Positions 36,538 through 44,951 of a DNA stretch of 64,000 nucleotides are shown here, piece by piece. The notes beneath the pieces are model-generated. The model did no database searches. It had not been told where the DNA came from and saw only the letters and a program-made list of their open reading frames with translations. The stretch spans positions 43,037 to 107,036 of the forward strand of contig DAITQM010000006.1 of assembly GCA_036832975.1 (NCBI GenBank), read 5' to 3'. This stretch comes from DAITQM01 sp036832975 (GTDB lineage: Bacteria; Pseudomonadota; Gammaproteobacteria; Xanthomonadales; Wenzhouxiangellaceae). The translations under genes were made by a program, and so were the position numbers. Each line of letters opens with the position of its first letter. Within the stretch, counting starts at the first letter, position 1.

Positions 36538-37876
36538 GAAATTGCACAAAACGGTATTTGAATTTGCCCTGTTTCTACCGCTGGCCGGGGCGGCAACCGC
36601 CATCGCCTGCCTGACGCCGGACAGCGCCGCCCGGCTCGGTATCGAGCATCCCGATGCCGAATTCGTCAAGGCCGCACTGCACGCCCACGAGCCGAACCCC
36701 ATTCCTTATACGCTCCGCGCCCCGTTTGCCTGCACTAACGGTATGGCGGATAGGTTCGAGTGTCTCAACGTCGATCTGGTCGGCCACATTCCGCTCAACC
36801 TCATTGGGGCCGGCAGCGGCAGCGACAGTTGGGGCTGGACCGATCCGCTCGACCAGCGCGAATACGCGATCGTCGGTCGTTCTAATGGCGTGGCGTTCAT
36901 CGACGTCAGCGATCCGGGCAATATCGTTTATCTCGGCAACCTGCCGCGTCCGGCGGGCGTGGCGGCTACCGTATGGTCGGATATCAAAGTCTATCGCGAC
37001 CACGCTTTCATGGTCGCCGACAACGCCCCCGGCCACGGCCTTTTAGTATTCGATCTGACTCGCCTCAGGAACGTCGTCAACCCGCCGGTCGAATTCACCC
37101 ATGACGCGCACTTCCTCGGCTTCCAGGAAGCGCACAATATCGCGATCAATATTGAAACCGGCTTCGCTTACGCCGTCGGCGGCGAGCAATGTAACGGTGG
37201 TCTGAACATGATCGATATCCGCCAACCGAAAACCCCGGTGTCCGCCGGCTGTTTCAGCCAGGATGGCTATACTCACGATGTGCAGTGCGTGGTTTACCGC
37301 GGCCCCGACGTCGAGCATCGCGACCGGGAAATCTGCTTCGCCAGCAATCAAGACACGCTGACCATCGTCGATGTCAGCGACAAATCCAAACCCGTGCAAT
37401 TGTCGCGTACGCCTTATGCGCAGGTCGGCTTTACGCATCAGGGCTGGCTGACCGCCGATCAGCGCTACTTCGTGATGGATGACGAAACGGACGAGACCTC
37501 GTTCGGGTTCAACACCCGGACGATTACGATGAACGTTGCCGACCTCGACGCGCCGACTGTCGCCGGTTTTCACTTCGCCGACGGCCAGGCGATCGATCAC
37601 AATCAATATGTGCTCGGCGATTATACTTTTCAGGCCAATTACCAGCGGGGGCTCAGAATTTTACGTCTCGACGATCCGGCAAGCGGCGCGCTGAGCGAAG
37701 TAGCCTTCTTCGACACTTGGCCCGCGGGCAATATGAATGGTTTTAGCGGCGCCTGGAACGTTTACCCGTTCTTTCCCAGCGGCAATATCCTGATCAGCGA
37801 TTTCAACCGCGGCTTTTTCCTGGTCCGCCCGAACATGGAACAGATCGACACGCTCTTCCGCGACGGTTTCGAATGA
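36527..37876 (+). CDS. Secreted choice-of-anchor B (LVIVD-like) protein with F-x-DGFE tail
   Basis: A 449-residue exported beta-propeller-like protein. The ATG at 36527 is preferred over the earlier frame opening because GGGAGA precedes it and a signal peptide follows (FEFALFLPLAGAATAIA). Repeats with VAFIDVSDPGNIVYLGNLP, LLVFDLTRLRNV, LNMIDIRQPKTPVSAGCF and LTIVDVSDKSKPVQLSR are LVIVD-type blades. The pattern EAHNIAINIETGFAYAVG and the end GAWNVYPFFPSGNILISDFN are typical of the choice-of-anchor B family. It ends exactly in IDTLFRDGFE. It overlaps the M14 gene by 11 bases and the TatD gene by 4, so the three form one unit. Confidence 0.87.
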   Translation: MPGKKLHKTVFEFALFLPLAGAATAIACLTPDSAARLGIEHPDAEFVKAALHAHEPNPIPYTLRAPFACTNGMADRFECLNVDLVGHIPLNLIGAGSGSDSWGWTDPLDQREYAIVGRSNGVAFIDVSDPGNIVYLGNLPRPAGVAATVWSDIKVYRDHAFMVADNAPGHGLLVFDLTRLRNVVNPPVEFTHDAHFLGFQEAHNIAINIETGFAYAVGGEQCNGGLNMIDIRQPKTPVSAGCFSQDGYTHDVQCVVYRGPDVEHRDREICFASNQDTLTIVDVSDKSKPVQLSRTPYAQVGFTHQGWLTADQRYFVMDDETDETSFGFNTRTITMNVADLDAPTVAGFHFADGQAIDHNQYVLGDYTFQANYQRGLRILRLDDPASGALSEVAFFDTWPAGNMNGFSGAWNVYPFFPSGNILISDFNRGFFLVRPNMEQIDTLFRDGFE

Positions 37877-38673
37877 CCTCCACCATGACGCTGGTCGATA
37901 TCGGCGCCAACCTGACGCACGATAGCTTCGCTGCCGATCGCGAGCAGGTGATCGGCCGGGCGCAGGCCGCCGGCGTCGCTGTGATGATCGTCACCGGAGC
38001 GAGCGAGCAGGGCAGCCTTCAGGCCCGTGATTTGGCACAGGATCAGCGCGGCGTGCTCTATGCCACCGCCGGCGTCCACCCGCACCGCGCCGCGGATTAC
38101 AGCAGCGATACCGCTTCGCTCATCGCCGAGCTTCTGGCCGACAATCTGGTGCGCGCCGGCGGTGAATGCGGTCTCGATTATTTCCGTGATTTTTCGCCGC
38201 GCCCGGCGCAGCGCCGCGCTTTCGAGCACCAGCTCGAACTCGCGGCGCAGGCTGGCAAACCGGTGTTTTTACATCAGCGCGACGCCCACGACGATTTCAT
38301 CGCCATCCTCAAAAATGCCAGACCGGCACTGACCGGCGCGGTGGTGCATTGCTATACCGGTGACGAGCGTGAGTTAGCCGATTATCAGGCCCTTGATTGC
38401 CATATCGGCATCACCGGCTGGATCTGCGACGAACGCCGCGGCGCACATTTGAAAGAGATCGTCCAGCGGATTCCCGAAGGCCGGCTGATGCTTGAAACCG
38501 ACGCCCCCTACCTCAAACCCCGCGACTTAAGACCGCGTGTCAAAACGCACCGCAACGAACCGCAATGGCTGCCCTGGATCGCCCGCACCGTAGCCGCCTG
38601 CCGCGGCGAAACACTGGAAGACCTGGCCGCGCATACCACCCGAACGGCGCGGCGCTTTTTTGCCTTGGATTAA
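37873..38673 (+). CDS. tatD: TatD family DNase
   Basis: A 266-residue metal-dependent hydrolase of the TatD type (TIM barrel), a DNase. Motifs: LVDIGANLTHDSF with metal ligands near the start (His of the usual HxH replaced by the GAN form, as in E. coli TatD), TAGVHPH, GGECGLDYFRDFSPRPAQ, KPVFLHQRDAH, GAVVHCYTG and MLETDAPYLKP. It overlaps the preceding gene by 4 bases. A palindrome array follows. Confidence 0.93.
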   Translation: MTSTMTLVDIGANLTHDSFAADREQVIGRAQAAGVAVMIVTGASEQGSLQARDLAQDQRGVLYATAGVHPHRAADYSSDTASLIAELLADNLVRAGGECGLDYFRDFSPRPAQRRAFEHQLELAAQAGKPVFLHQRDAHDDFIAILKNARPALTGAVVHCYTGDERELADYQALDCHIGITGWICDERRGAHLKEIVQRIPEGRLMLETDAPYLKPRDLRPRVKTHRNEPQWLPWIARTVAACRGETLEDLAAHTTRTARRFFALD

Positions 38674-38935
38674 AAATGTCATTTCCCCCCAAGCGGCGGA
38701 GGCGATCAATTTCCCCCGCAAGCGGCGGAGGCCATAAATGACATTCCACTCGTAACCGGAGGCGATAAATTCCATTTCCCCCCGCAAGCGGGGAATGCGA
38801 TAAATTCCCCCTCCCCCGCTTGCGGGGGAGGGCCGGGGAGGGGGAAACTCGACTTCGATGATCGTACCCCCATCCTAACCTTCCCCCGCAAGCGGGGGAC
38901 GAGGGTGATGACTTCCCGCAAGCGGGGGAAGGCGC
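38674..38935. repeat. Array of CCCCCGCAAGCGGGGG-type palindromes
   Basis: The gap between tatD and the convergent 972-residue protein gene is filled with near-identical palindromic units (TTCCCCCGCAAGCGGGGGA and degraded forms GCAAGCGGCGGAGGC), separated by short ATAAATTCC-type spacers. Similar units are at 44275-44583, 61531-61552 and, in variant form, 61722-61862. They resemble REP/PU-type extragenic palindromes and could terminate transcription in both directions. No coding content. Confidence 0.75.
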
Positions 38936-41854
38936 TTACGGCACCAGGTTCTCGAAACTATCGGCAAAGATCAGGTCGCCTGCCGGGCAGGACTGCACCG
39001 CCACGTCGTCGATGTACCACCCTTCGCGCGGGACCGAGCTGTCTGTTCCCAAACGGAAGCGGAAGCGCACGGTTTGCCCGGCAAAGCCGTTCAGGTCGGC
39101 GATGACCTCGGTCCAATCGCGTGGATCACCGCACCAGGCGTTCAAGCCGGCAAGCGGATTCGAAAAACCGCCATCCACGACGCCGTCATAAGGCAGCGTT
39201 AGTAGTAAGGCACCGTCGATTGGCGTCCAGGTCGCCCCGTCGTCGGTCGAAATTTCCAGGATGCCGCCGTCGAAGCAGCCGCCCGCGCTCGATTCGATCG
39301 TCTGCCAAGTCTGGAAGCGTAGCGCGATCGGCAGCTCGTCCGCTCCGGGCAGCGCGATCGCCGGAGAAACGAGCCGTTGATCGCTGATGCTGGCCAAATC
39401 CGGTGCAAACCATGAATTGGCGCCGCTGAACGGCCGGGCCGTAGAAATTGCCCACTGGTTTTGCGTGCCGCCCGGTGTGGTCCAACCGTTGCTGCCGGAT
39501 TCGATATCGTCCATGAACAGGACATTAGGTGAAACCCCGGCCTGGCAGTCGCCGGGCGCCGGTGCAGTGGTGAAAGTGAATACCTGGGAATCGGTGCCGG
39601 TACCGCACTCGTTCAAAGCCCGCACCCGCCAGAAAAACTGGCTGTTGCTGGGCAGTGCCGGGACGACCGTGGTTGAAGTGTCGGCCAGCGTCTGGGTAAA
39701 GACGATATCGGTAAACCCGTTATCGGTAGCGACCTCGACGACATATTGTTGGCCCTGGGCGATGGCCTGCCACTCCAACACAGGCTGGAATGCCACGTTT
39801 TGATCCCCATTGGGCGGTGAGGTCAATGTGACTTGGTTCGGGACGGCGGTAAACACATCGAGCGAAAAACCGAGGTTGCGATCGGCCGCTCCGGCGGCCG
39901 TACCGAGCACATTGAGCGGGATGTTGCCCGGCGGCACCGCGGCTCCGACGGTGAGATTCATCGTGACCGTCGCCGGTGGAACAGCGGGGTTCGGGGTAAA
40001 GCCGCCCGTAATGCCGGCCGGCGGCGGTGGATTGAAACCCAACGTAACCGGGTCGGCGAATCCATTGATTTGAGTGACATCGAAATCCACGTTCAACGCC
40101 GCGGCGCCACCCAACGTGCAGGCCGCCAGAGACGGCGTCGAGGTCACCAGGAAAAATCCCGGATCGCCGCAGGCATCGAAACGGAAAGAAGCGATGCGTG
40201 TCGCCCATTGCGACGCGGGGTTGTATTGCGCGGTATACCAGAAGGTGCAACCGTCGATCGGATCGACGTTGATCGAGGAATAATCGCCGTAACGATTGCT
40301 GCCGTTCGGCGATGTGCCGTCGATAATCAGGTTTTCGCCGCGCGGCATGGTACCGGCCGGATCGCCCTGCAATCGTCCTATGTAACGCATGCCGGGAAAC
40401 TGGCTGGAGCCGTCGGAGATGTTATAACCGAGCGCGATATTGCCGGCGGTATCCATTGCCGAGCTGGACATCCAGCGATGGCGCGCGTCGGGCGCCACGG
40501 TGCCTTCCTGGAACAAGCTCCACTGGCCGGCGCCGAGCTTGCGCATTTCGAACCAGCGCACGCCGTGGTGGTCGGCGCCGCCGCCGTCGACGTCGGAAAC
40601 GAAGCTGCCGACAATGGTCTCGTGGCTGCCGAAGTTACGATATTGCGCCCGCCACATCACCGGTTCGCGCAGCGGGTCGAGCTGCGTTGCGCTGTTCGGT
40701 TGCGGCACACAGGCAAAAGCCGTCAGGCCGCATAACTCGGATTCGAATTCGCTGACTGCAATATTGACCGGCCCGCTGACCGACGTATTGGCGGCGTTGT
40801 TCCAATCGACGCTCATCGCCCACAGTTCGACAAAATCCTGCGCCGGGTTGCTGCTGCCGGCGTTGTGCACTTCATCGTCGCGGTGGCGCAAAAAGAACGC
40901 CGGGCTGCCCGCCGGGGGTGCCTGGATGCCGTCCCAATCGGCCGGTTGCAGCATCTGGAAACCGAAACCGGCGATAGTCGGTACTTCGAGTACTTGCGCC
41001 GGCCGGGCCGTCAGACCTTGCAGCATATTATCGCGATCGAGGGCGTATAAGGTGCGGCCGTTGCCGGGCACGGCGCCGTTTTCGTTGGCGCCGATGTAAT
41101 AGGCGTCCGGCCAGGCGGCATATTTGGGATAGTCGGGCAAGCCGCCGCTGCTGGAGATGAATTGATAGACGAACCACGTTCCAGCCGTCGGATCCGCGGT
41201 TTGGCTGATATAGACGCAAAACGACGTATTCGTGAACTCCGACAACAGCCAGCGGCCGGACGGGCTACCTGGACCGTTGTCTACGGTCTCGTCGAAGACG
41301 ACGACCGGATCGCCGACGCCGCTGGCGCAGGTCGTGCCCGAGCCGGTAGCCAGATCGGGCAGGTTGAAGGTCAGCACTTGCGAGCCGTCGCTTTTGTCGA
41401 GGATGAGCACGCGGGTTCCGCTGCCGCCGTTGATCACCTGAACGTAATGGGCGAATCCGACGTCGCCAATGGTGTCGGAAGGGTTGACACCGGTAAAACC
41501 GGTGCCGTTGACATTGACGATCGGGGTGTCGAACGCCCGCCCGGCGCTCAGTGATTGAACCTGACGTTGGCGATCGAGCAGCGGGTCTGCGATAAACGTT
41601 GGTGGGGCCAACGGCGGTTGCACCCAATCCTTCGGCGGGCTGGTGCGCTGCGGCACTTCACGAATCGGGTCGCCCGGTTTCCAGGGCACCGGTTCGGGTA
41701 ACGTGTGCATATCGATGTGTACGATCACCGGATCGACTGGGCCGCCCAGTTCGGTCGCCCCGCGGATGACGGAGGTTTCCGCGGCAGCGAGCGGCAAATA
41801 CAAGATCGCCGGCCACAATGCCACAGTTAAACAAAAACGAATCGGCATCTTCAT
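38936..41854 (-). CDS. 972-residue secreted protein with C-terminal F-x-DSFE tail
   Basis: Exported (signal MPIRFCLTVALWPAILYLPL, cleavage near AAAE). Residues 80-560 have no named domain I can assign; they resemble large secreted proteins with SDTIGDVGFAHYVQVINGG and WDGIQAPPAGSPAFFLRHRD. A linker then leads to a fibronectin-like domain (about 690-775, PNQVTLTSPPNGDQNVAFQP). The next region (800-955) looks like a jelly-roll carbohydrate or MAM-like domain with SGSNGWT, WFAPD, FRFRLGTDSSVPREGWYIDD. The end is AGDLIFADSFENLVP, matching the tails of three other secreted proteins here. The upstream gene ends 1 base before its start, so the two are an operon. Confidence 0.75.
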   Translation of the reverse strand: MKMPIRFCLTVALWPAILYLPLAAAETSVIRGATELGGPVDPVIVHIDMHTLPEPVPWKPGDPIREVPQRTSPPKDWVQPPLAPPTFIADPLLDRQRQVQSLSAGRAFDTPIVNVNGTGFTGVNPSDTIGDVGFAHYVQVINGGSGTRVLILDKSDGSQVLTFNLPDLATGSGTTCASGVGDPVVVFDETVDNGPGSPSGRWLLSEFTNTSFCVYISQTADPTAGTWFVYQFISSSGGLPDYPKYAAWPDAYYIGANENGAVPGNGRTLYALDRDNMLQGLTARPAQVLEVPTIAGFGFQMLQPADWDGIQAPPAGSPAFFLRHRDDEVHNAGSSNPAQDFVELWAMSVDWNNAANTSVSGPVNIAVSEFESELCGLTAFACVPQPNSATQLDPLREPVMWRAQYRNFGSHETIVGSFVSDVDGGGADHHGVRWFEMRKLGAGQWSLFQEGTVAPDARHRWMSSSAMDTAGNIALGYNISDGSSQFPGMRYIGRLQGDPAGTMPRGENLIIDGTSPNGSNRYGDYSSINVDPIDGCTFWYTAQYNPASQWATRIASFRFDACGDPGFFLVTSTPSLAACTLGGAAALNVDFDVTQINGFADPVTLGFNPPPPAGITGGFTPNPAVPPATVTMNLTVGAAVPPGNIPLNVLGTAAGAADRNLGFSLDVFTAVPNQVTLTSPPNGDQNVAFQPVLEWQAIAQGQQYVVEVATDNGFTDIVFTQTLADTSTTVVPALPSNSQFFWRVRALNECGTGTDSQVFTFTTAPAPGDCQAGVSPNVLFMDDIESGSNGWTTPGGTQNQWAISTARPFSGANSWFAPDLASISDQRLVSPAIALPGADELPIALRFQTWQTIESSAGGCFDGGILEISTDDGATWTPIDGALLLTLPYDGVVDGGFSNPLAGLNAWCGDPRDWTEVIADLNGFAGQTVRFRFRLGTDSSVPREGWYIDDVAVQSCPAGDLIFADSFENLVP

Positions 41855-41855
41855 A

Positions 41856-42638
41856 TCATCTCCCCATGTCTAAAGAATGGTTGCCGGCCGCCGGCGGCGG
41901 CCACGAATTGAGTCGGATCGCACCGCTGTCCGATTGGATGTCGAACAACGGGCCATGATCGTCACCCATCCAGGTTACCCGGCCTTCGAATTGGCGGCTG
42001 CTCAGCAGCGCAAGTGAATCGGTTGTGTGACCGCGGCCGCCGACCAACCGGAAACGGGGTATGGCCGCGACCGGAAAATAGACATCGATATCTCCCTTGC
42101 GGGTCACGATGCGGCCGGTGCCAGTCAACCCATTTTCCAACAAGCGGACGGTGATGCGGCCGCCGGCGCTCGACAGATCGAGTGGACCGACGGCGCGAAC
42201 ATCGAGGTCGGTGTTTTCGCTGTGCGCCGTGAGCGGGTTGTCGATCGCTTTGGTAACGAGATCGCCGCGTTCCACAGAGGCTTCGAGCGCGATACCGGAC
42301 GGTACGAGCAGTACAGCGTCGATTCGTCCGTCGCGTACGTCACTCGGCGCTTGGCCATCCGGGTAAACGAGTTTCAGATCGACCCGCGCTTCCGTCGCGA
42401 TCGCTTTCAACTCGCCGTGTTTCGGGTGCTCGCCGATTTTTTGCATCACGGCGTGCAACAGCGCGACCGTCCCATGGCGCTGCTTGATCAACAACTCACC
42501 CCACGGATTGTCGACGTGAATCACCATGCCCGGCTTGACCGTGCCCGACCATTCGAGGCGGACCAGTTCGACCGGAGGCTCGGCCGCCATGGAAGATGTG
42601 GCGGTCATCAGGAGCGACAATGCAAGCAGAGAGCGCAT
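41856..42638 (-). CDS. Secreted protein with DUF4097-like adhesin repeat region
   Basis: The open frame begins inside a MITE-like element at 42707, but the ATG at 42638 gives a clean signal peptide (MRSLLALSLLMTATSSMAAE) and a 260-residue protein. The mature part repeats short strands with Gly/Asp turns (VDLKLVYPDG, GIALEASVERGDLVTKAI, NTDLDVRAVGPLDLSSAGGR, GRIVTRKGDIDVYFP, FDIQSDSGAIRLNSW), as in DUF4097-type beta-helix proteins. The stop is 1 base before the ATG of the 972-residue protein, so they are probably expressed together. Function unknown. Confidence 0.72.
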   Translation of the reverse strand: MRSLLALSLLMTATSSMAAEPPVELVRLEWSGTVKPGMVIHVDNPWGELLIKQRHGTVALLHAVMQKIGEHPKHGELKAIATEARVDLKLVYPDGQAPSDVRDGRIDAVLLVPSGIALEASVERGDLVTKAIDNPLTAHSENTDLDVRAVGPLDLSSAGGRITVRLLENGLTGTGRIVTRKGDIDVYFPVAAIPRFRLVGGRGHTTDSLALLSSRQFEGRVTWMGDDHGPLFDIQSDSGAIRLNSWPPPAAGNHSLDMGR

Positions 42639-42692
42639 GGCTGGTCGGGCGTCAAATGGACGCCAATCGTAGCAAAAATTACATGCTATTTC

Positions 42693-42936
42693 ACCCAATA
42701 GTTGCATAAATTTTGCTCGACATCGTCAAATTCACCGTGAAATCATATAGTTATGTTGCTATTGGCAGGAAAATAGAATTCATCTAAGGTGACGCGCCCG
42801 GTTTCTCGCCCAAGCTGGCGGCACATCTTGTCCGCTTCCCCTCGAACCGTAGAATTACTACGGTTCTTCGGAGAATCGGACAAGCTGCACTCGCCAGCTT
42901 GACCGAGAATTCCGGGAACTTATGCAACAATTGGGT
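42693..42936. mobile_element. MITE-like element, family 1, copy B
   Basis: 244 bp, the inverse orientation of copy A, with ends ACCCAATAGTTGCATAAATT and TTATGCAACAATTGGGT and TC/TC flanks. The central palindrome CCGTAGAATTACTACGG is conserved with small changes. It sits between the divergent DUF4097-like gene and the end of the glycosyltransferase gene. The remaining bases of this 386-base gap hold no gene. Confidence 0.85.
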
Positions 42937-43024
42937 TCAGTGGGGTCAAGAAAGCTCTGGTTCACTCGAAGTTTCATCAGCCCCGGAACGGTTTGCCGGC
43001 GAGTCAATCACCCAGGCGTTCGAT

Positions 43025-44221
43025 TCAGCTTCCATATATTGACCTTCCATCACTCCCGGAGACCGATTCGTGACCCGGGTTGAGGATTTCCTCGTACAAC
43101 GCCACGACCGCCTCGGCCACCGCGGCGATCCGGAAGCGCTCGGTAAAGCGCCGCTCAGCCGCCCGGCCGCCGGCGCGCAGGCGATCCGGATCGCAGCTCA
43201 GGCGATGCAGCAGGGCGGCCAATGCCGCGGCATCGCCCGGCGGCACAAGCCAGCCGCTCTTGCCATCCTCGATGACCCAACTCATGCCGGAACCGGCGAC
43301 CCGGCAGGCGATCTGCGGTTTACCGGCGGCCATCGCTTCGAGCAACACGACACCGAAGGCTTCCGCCCGGTTGTGCGACGGCAGGCACAATACGTCGCAG
43401 GCGGCCAACAGGCGATTGCGCTGGTGGTCGCTGACGCCGCCGGCAAGGCGGATTCGGGCTTGGGCGACGTCCGGGATCGCTTGTTGCAAACGCCGCCGAT
43501 GCGGCCCATCGCCGGCGATGATCACATCGCAGTTTTCGACAGTCGCCGCGGCGCGGATCAACGTTTCGAACCCTTTGTATCGCGACAGCCTGCCGATGGC
43601 CAGCACCTTTAGACGGTTGCCGCCAGGAACGGGCCAATCCGGCTGTTCCCGGTTTGGTCGGATGCGTCTCGGATCGATTCCCAACGGCACCACCCGGCAC
43701 TTGTCGCGCCAGCGGCGAAGCGCCGTGCTGCTTTCGAGATACGGCGGCGAGGTGGCGATCACCGCCTTGGCTTGTTTGAGCAGCGCCTGTTCGAACGGCC
43801 GATAAAACGGGTAAAGCGCCCGCAATTTGAAATCCAGCCCCGGCCCGACGACGTCGGAATGCCAGTGGATCACCTGCGGAATTTGCCGTGCCGGGCGATG
43901 AAACAGCACCCAGAACGCCGAGGTGTTGGGCAAGTGCAGGTGCAAAAGATCGGGGCGGAAGTCGGCGATCATCCGCTCCAGCGCCCGCCCGAACCCTGGG
44001 CTGAGCGGCGCGTAGCTCACTTGCGCCACCAGCGGCACGCGCTTGATGGCGGCGAGAAAATCGAACCGCGGGCGATGGCTACTGTGCCCGCCCGGCGATT
44101 CGTGGACCAGGCAGGCCTGCACCACGCCCCGCCGGGCGCAGTCCGCCAGTAGATCGAACATGAAATTCTCGATGCCGCCGGCAAAGGGCGCGAAGAATTT
44201 TCCGATGTGCAGTACCCGCAT
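43025..44221 (-). CDS. Family 4 glycosyltransferase
   Basis: A 398-residue GT-B enzyme; the ATG at 44221 is preferred because it starts right at the Rossmann strand MRVLHIGKFFAPFAGGIENF. The upstream frame adds only 17 unconvincing residues. Donor-site motifs are clear: IGRLSRYKGFETLIRA, VIIAGDGPHRRRLQ, LPSHNRAEAFGVVLLEAMAAGKPQIA and GWLVPPGDAAALA. It probably transfers a sugar in surface polysaccharide or glycolipid synthesis. It stands alone, flanked by repeat elements on both sides. Confidence 0.92.
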   Translation of the reverse strand: MRVLHIGKFFAPFAGGIENFMFDLLADCARRGVVQACLVHESPGGHSSHRPRFDFLAAIKRVPLVAQVSYAPLSPGFGRALERMIADFRPDLLHLHLPNTSAFWVLFHRPARQIPQVIHWHSDVVGPGLDFKLRALYPFYRPFEQALLKQAKAVIATSPPYLESSTALRRWRDKCRVVPLGIDPRRIRPNREQPDWPVPGGNRLKVLAIGRLSRYKGFETLIRAAATVENCDVIIAGDGPHRRRLQQAIPDVAQARIRLAGGVSDHQRNRLLAACDVLCLPSHNRAEAFGVVLLEAMAAGKPQIACRVAGSGMSWVIEDGKSGWLVPPGDAAALAALLHRLSCDPDRLRAGGRAAERRFTERFRIAAVAEAVVALYEEILNPGHESVSGSDGRSIYGS

Positions 44222-44274
44222 CCCAAGATCCCGCTTCAAACGCCCCGGATTGTCCCTTATTTTAGCCGCCATAA

Positions 44275-44583
44275 AGTCACCCCCTCCCGAGCCCTCCCCC
44301 GCAAGCGGGGGAGGGTTTTGTTAGAGCCCCCCACAAGCGGGGGTTTTGTTAGAGACTCCCGCAAGCTGAGGGGGGTTTGTTTGAACTCCTCCCGCAAGCG
44401 GGGGAGCAAAAGAAATTGCCTACTCTCCGCAAGCGGAGGAGAAATGAAAGTACTTCCCTGCTGGCGAGAAACCGCCTTGTCCCTTCCCCCGCTTGCGGGG
44501 GAAGGTTAAGAAGGGGGTGCGATTACTGAAGTCGGTTTTCCCCCTCACCGACCCCGCAAGCGGGAGAGCAACCGTGTTTCGTG
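44275..44583. repeat. Second array of CCCGCAAGCGGG-type palindromes
   Basis: About eight units built on CCCGCAAGCGGGGGAG or its inverse, such as CCCCCGCTTGCGGGGGAAGG, with short variable spacers (TTTTGTTAGAG, GTTTGTTTGAACTCC). Units are degenerate and partly in alternating orientation. This is the same family as the array at 38674-38935. The spacers are too short and too similar for a CRISPR array. Confidence 0.75.
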
Positions 44584-44691
44584 TTAAGCGCATTCCGGAT
44601 TCCATGAGGTATTTTTTTTGATCGTGGCATTCATGACCGTCAACAATTTACGCATGCAGGCGACGATGACCACCTTGCTGGCTTTGCCTGC
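44584..44691 (-). pseudogene. C-terminal remnant of an IS110-type transposase
   Basis: The last 35 codons of a minus-strand frame read AGKASKVVIVACMRKLLTVM followed by NATIKKNTSWNPECA and a stop. KxxxVACMRKLLTxLNAxxR-type ends with a final WNP are characteristic of IS110 family transposases. The upstream part of the frame does not match and belongs to other sequence, so only the 3' tip of an insertion sequence survives, between two repeat elements. Confidence 0.65.
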
Positions 44692-44775
44692 TTGGCGCCC
44701 AAGGGAAGTGACGCATCGCAAAATCAGGCAGGTCAGTGCTCGATTTTGCGGAGCAAGACGCGGACCTCGGCCGCG

Positions 44776-44826
44776 GCGCAGCGAGCTGAAAAAGTCCATG
44801 GAAGGACTTTTTCAACACCCTGTTAA
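44776..44826. repeat. Terminal hairpin related to family 2 repeats
   Basis: GCTGAAAAAGTCC and GGACTTTTTCA form a hairpin followed by ACACCCTGTTAA. This copies the layout of the right end of the family 2 element (GTTGAAAAACGCC / GGCGTTTTTCAACAACCTGTTAA) with different stem bases. It appears to be a fragment of a diverged member. Confidence 0.55.
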
Positions 44827-44951
44827 CCCATCAATTTCAATACATCAGCGGGGCTCCCTACGGGTGGCCGCTGACCGTTCCTCCGCGCCGTTGCGCTGGA
44901 TTGCGGAAGCCTGCGACAATCGGGCACTATATCATCCGCTTGCTTCACGAT

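Noticed and set aside
42639..42707. N-terminal extension of the DUF4097-like protein starting MQLLG
   Set aside because: The extension is translated from the terminal repeat of the MITE-like element; the internal ATG at 42638 gives a proper signal peptide.
44275..44583. Possible CRISPR array or attenuator
   Set aside because: Units are degenerate, alternate in orientation and have very short, similar spacers; they match extragenic palindromes.
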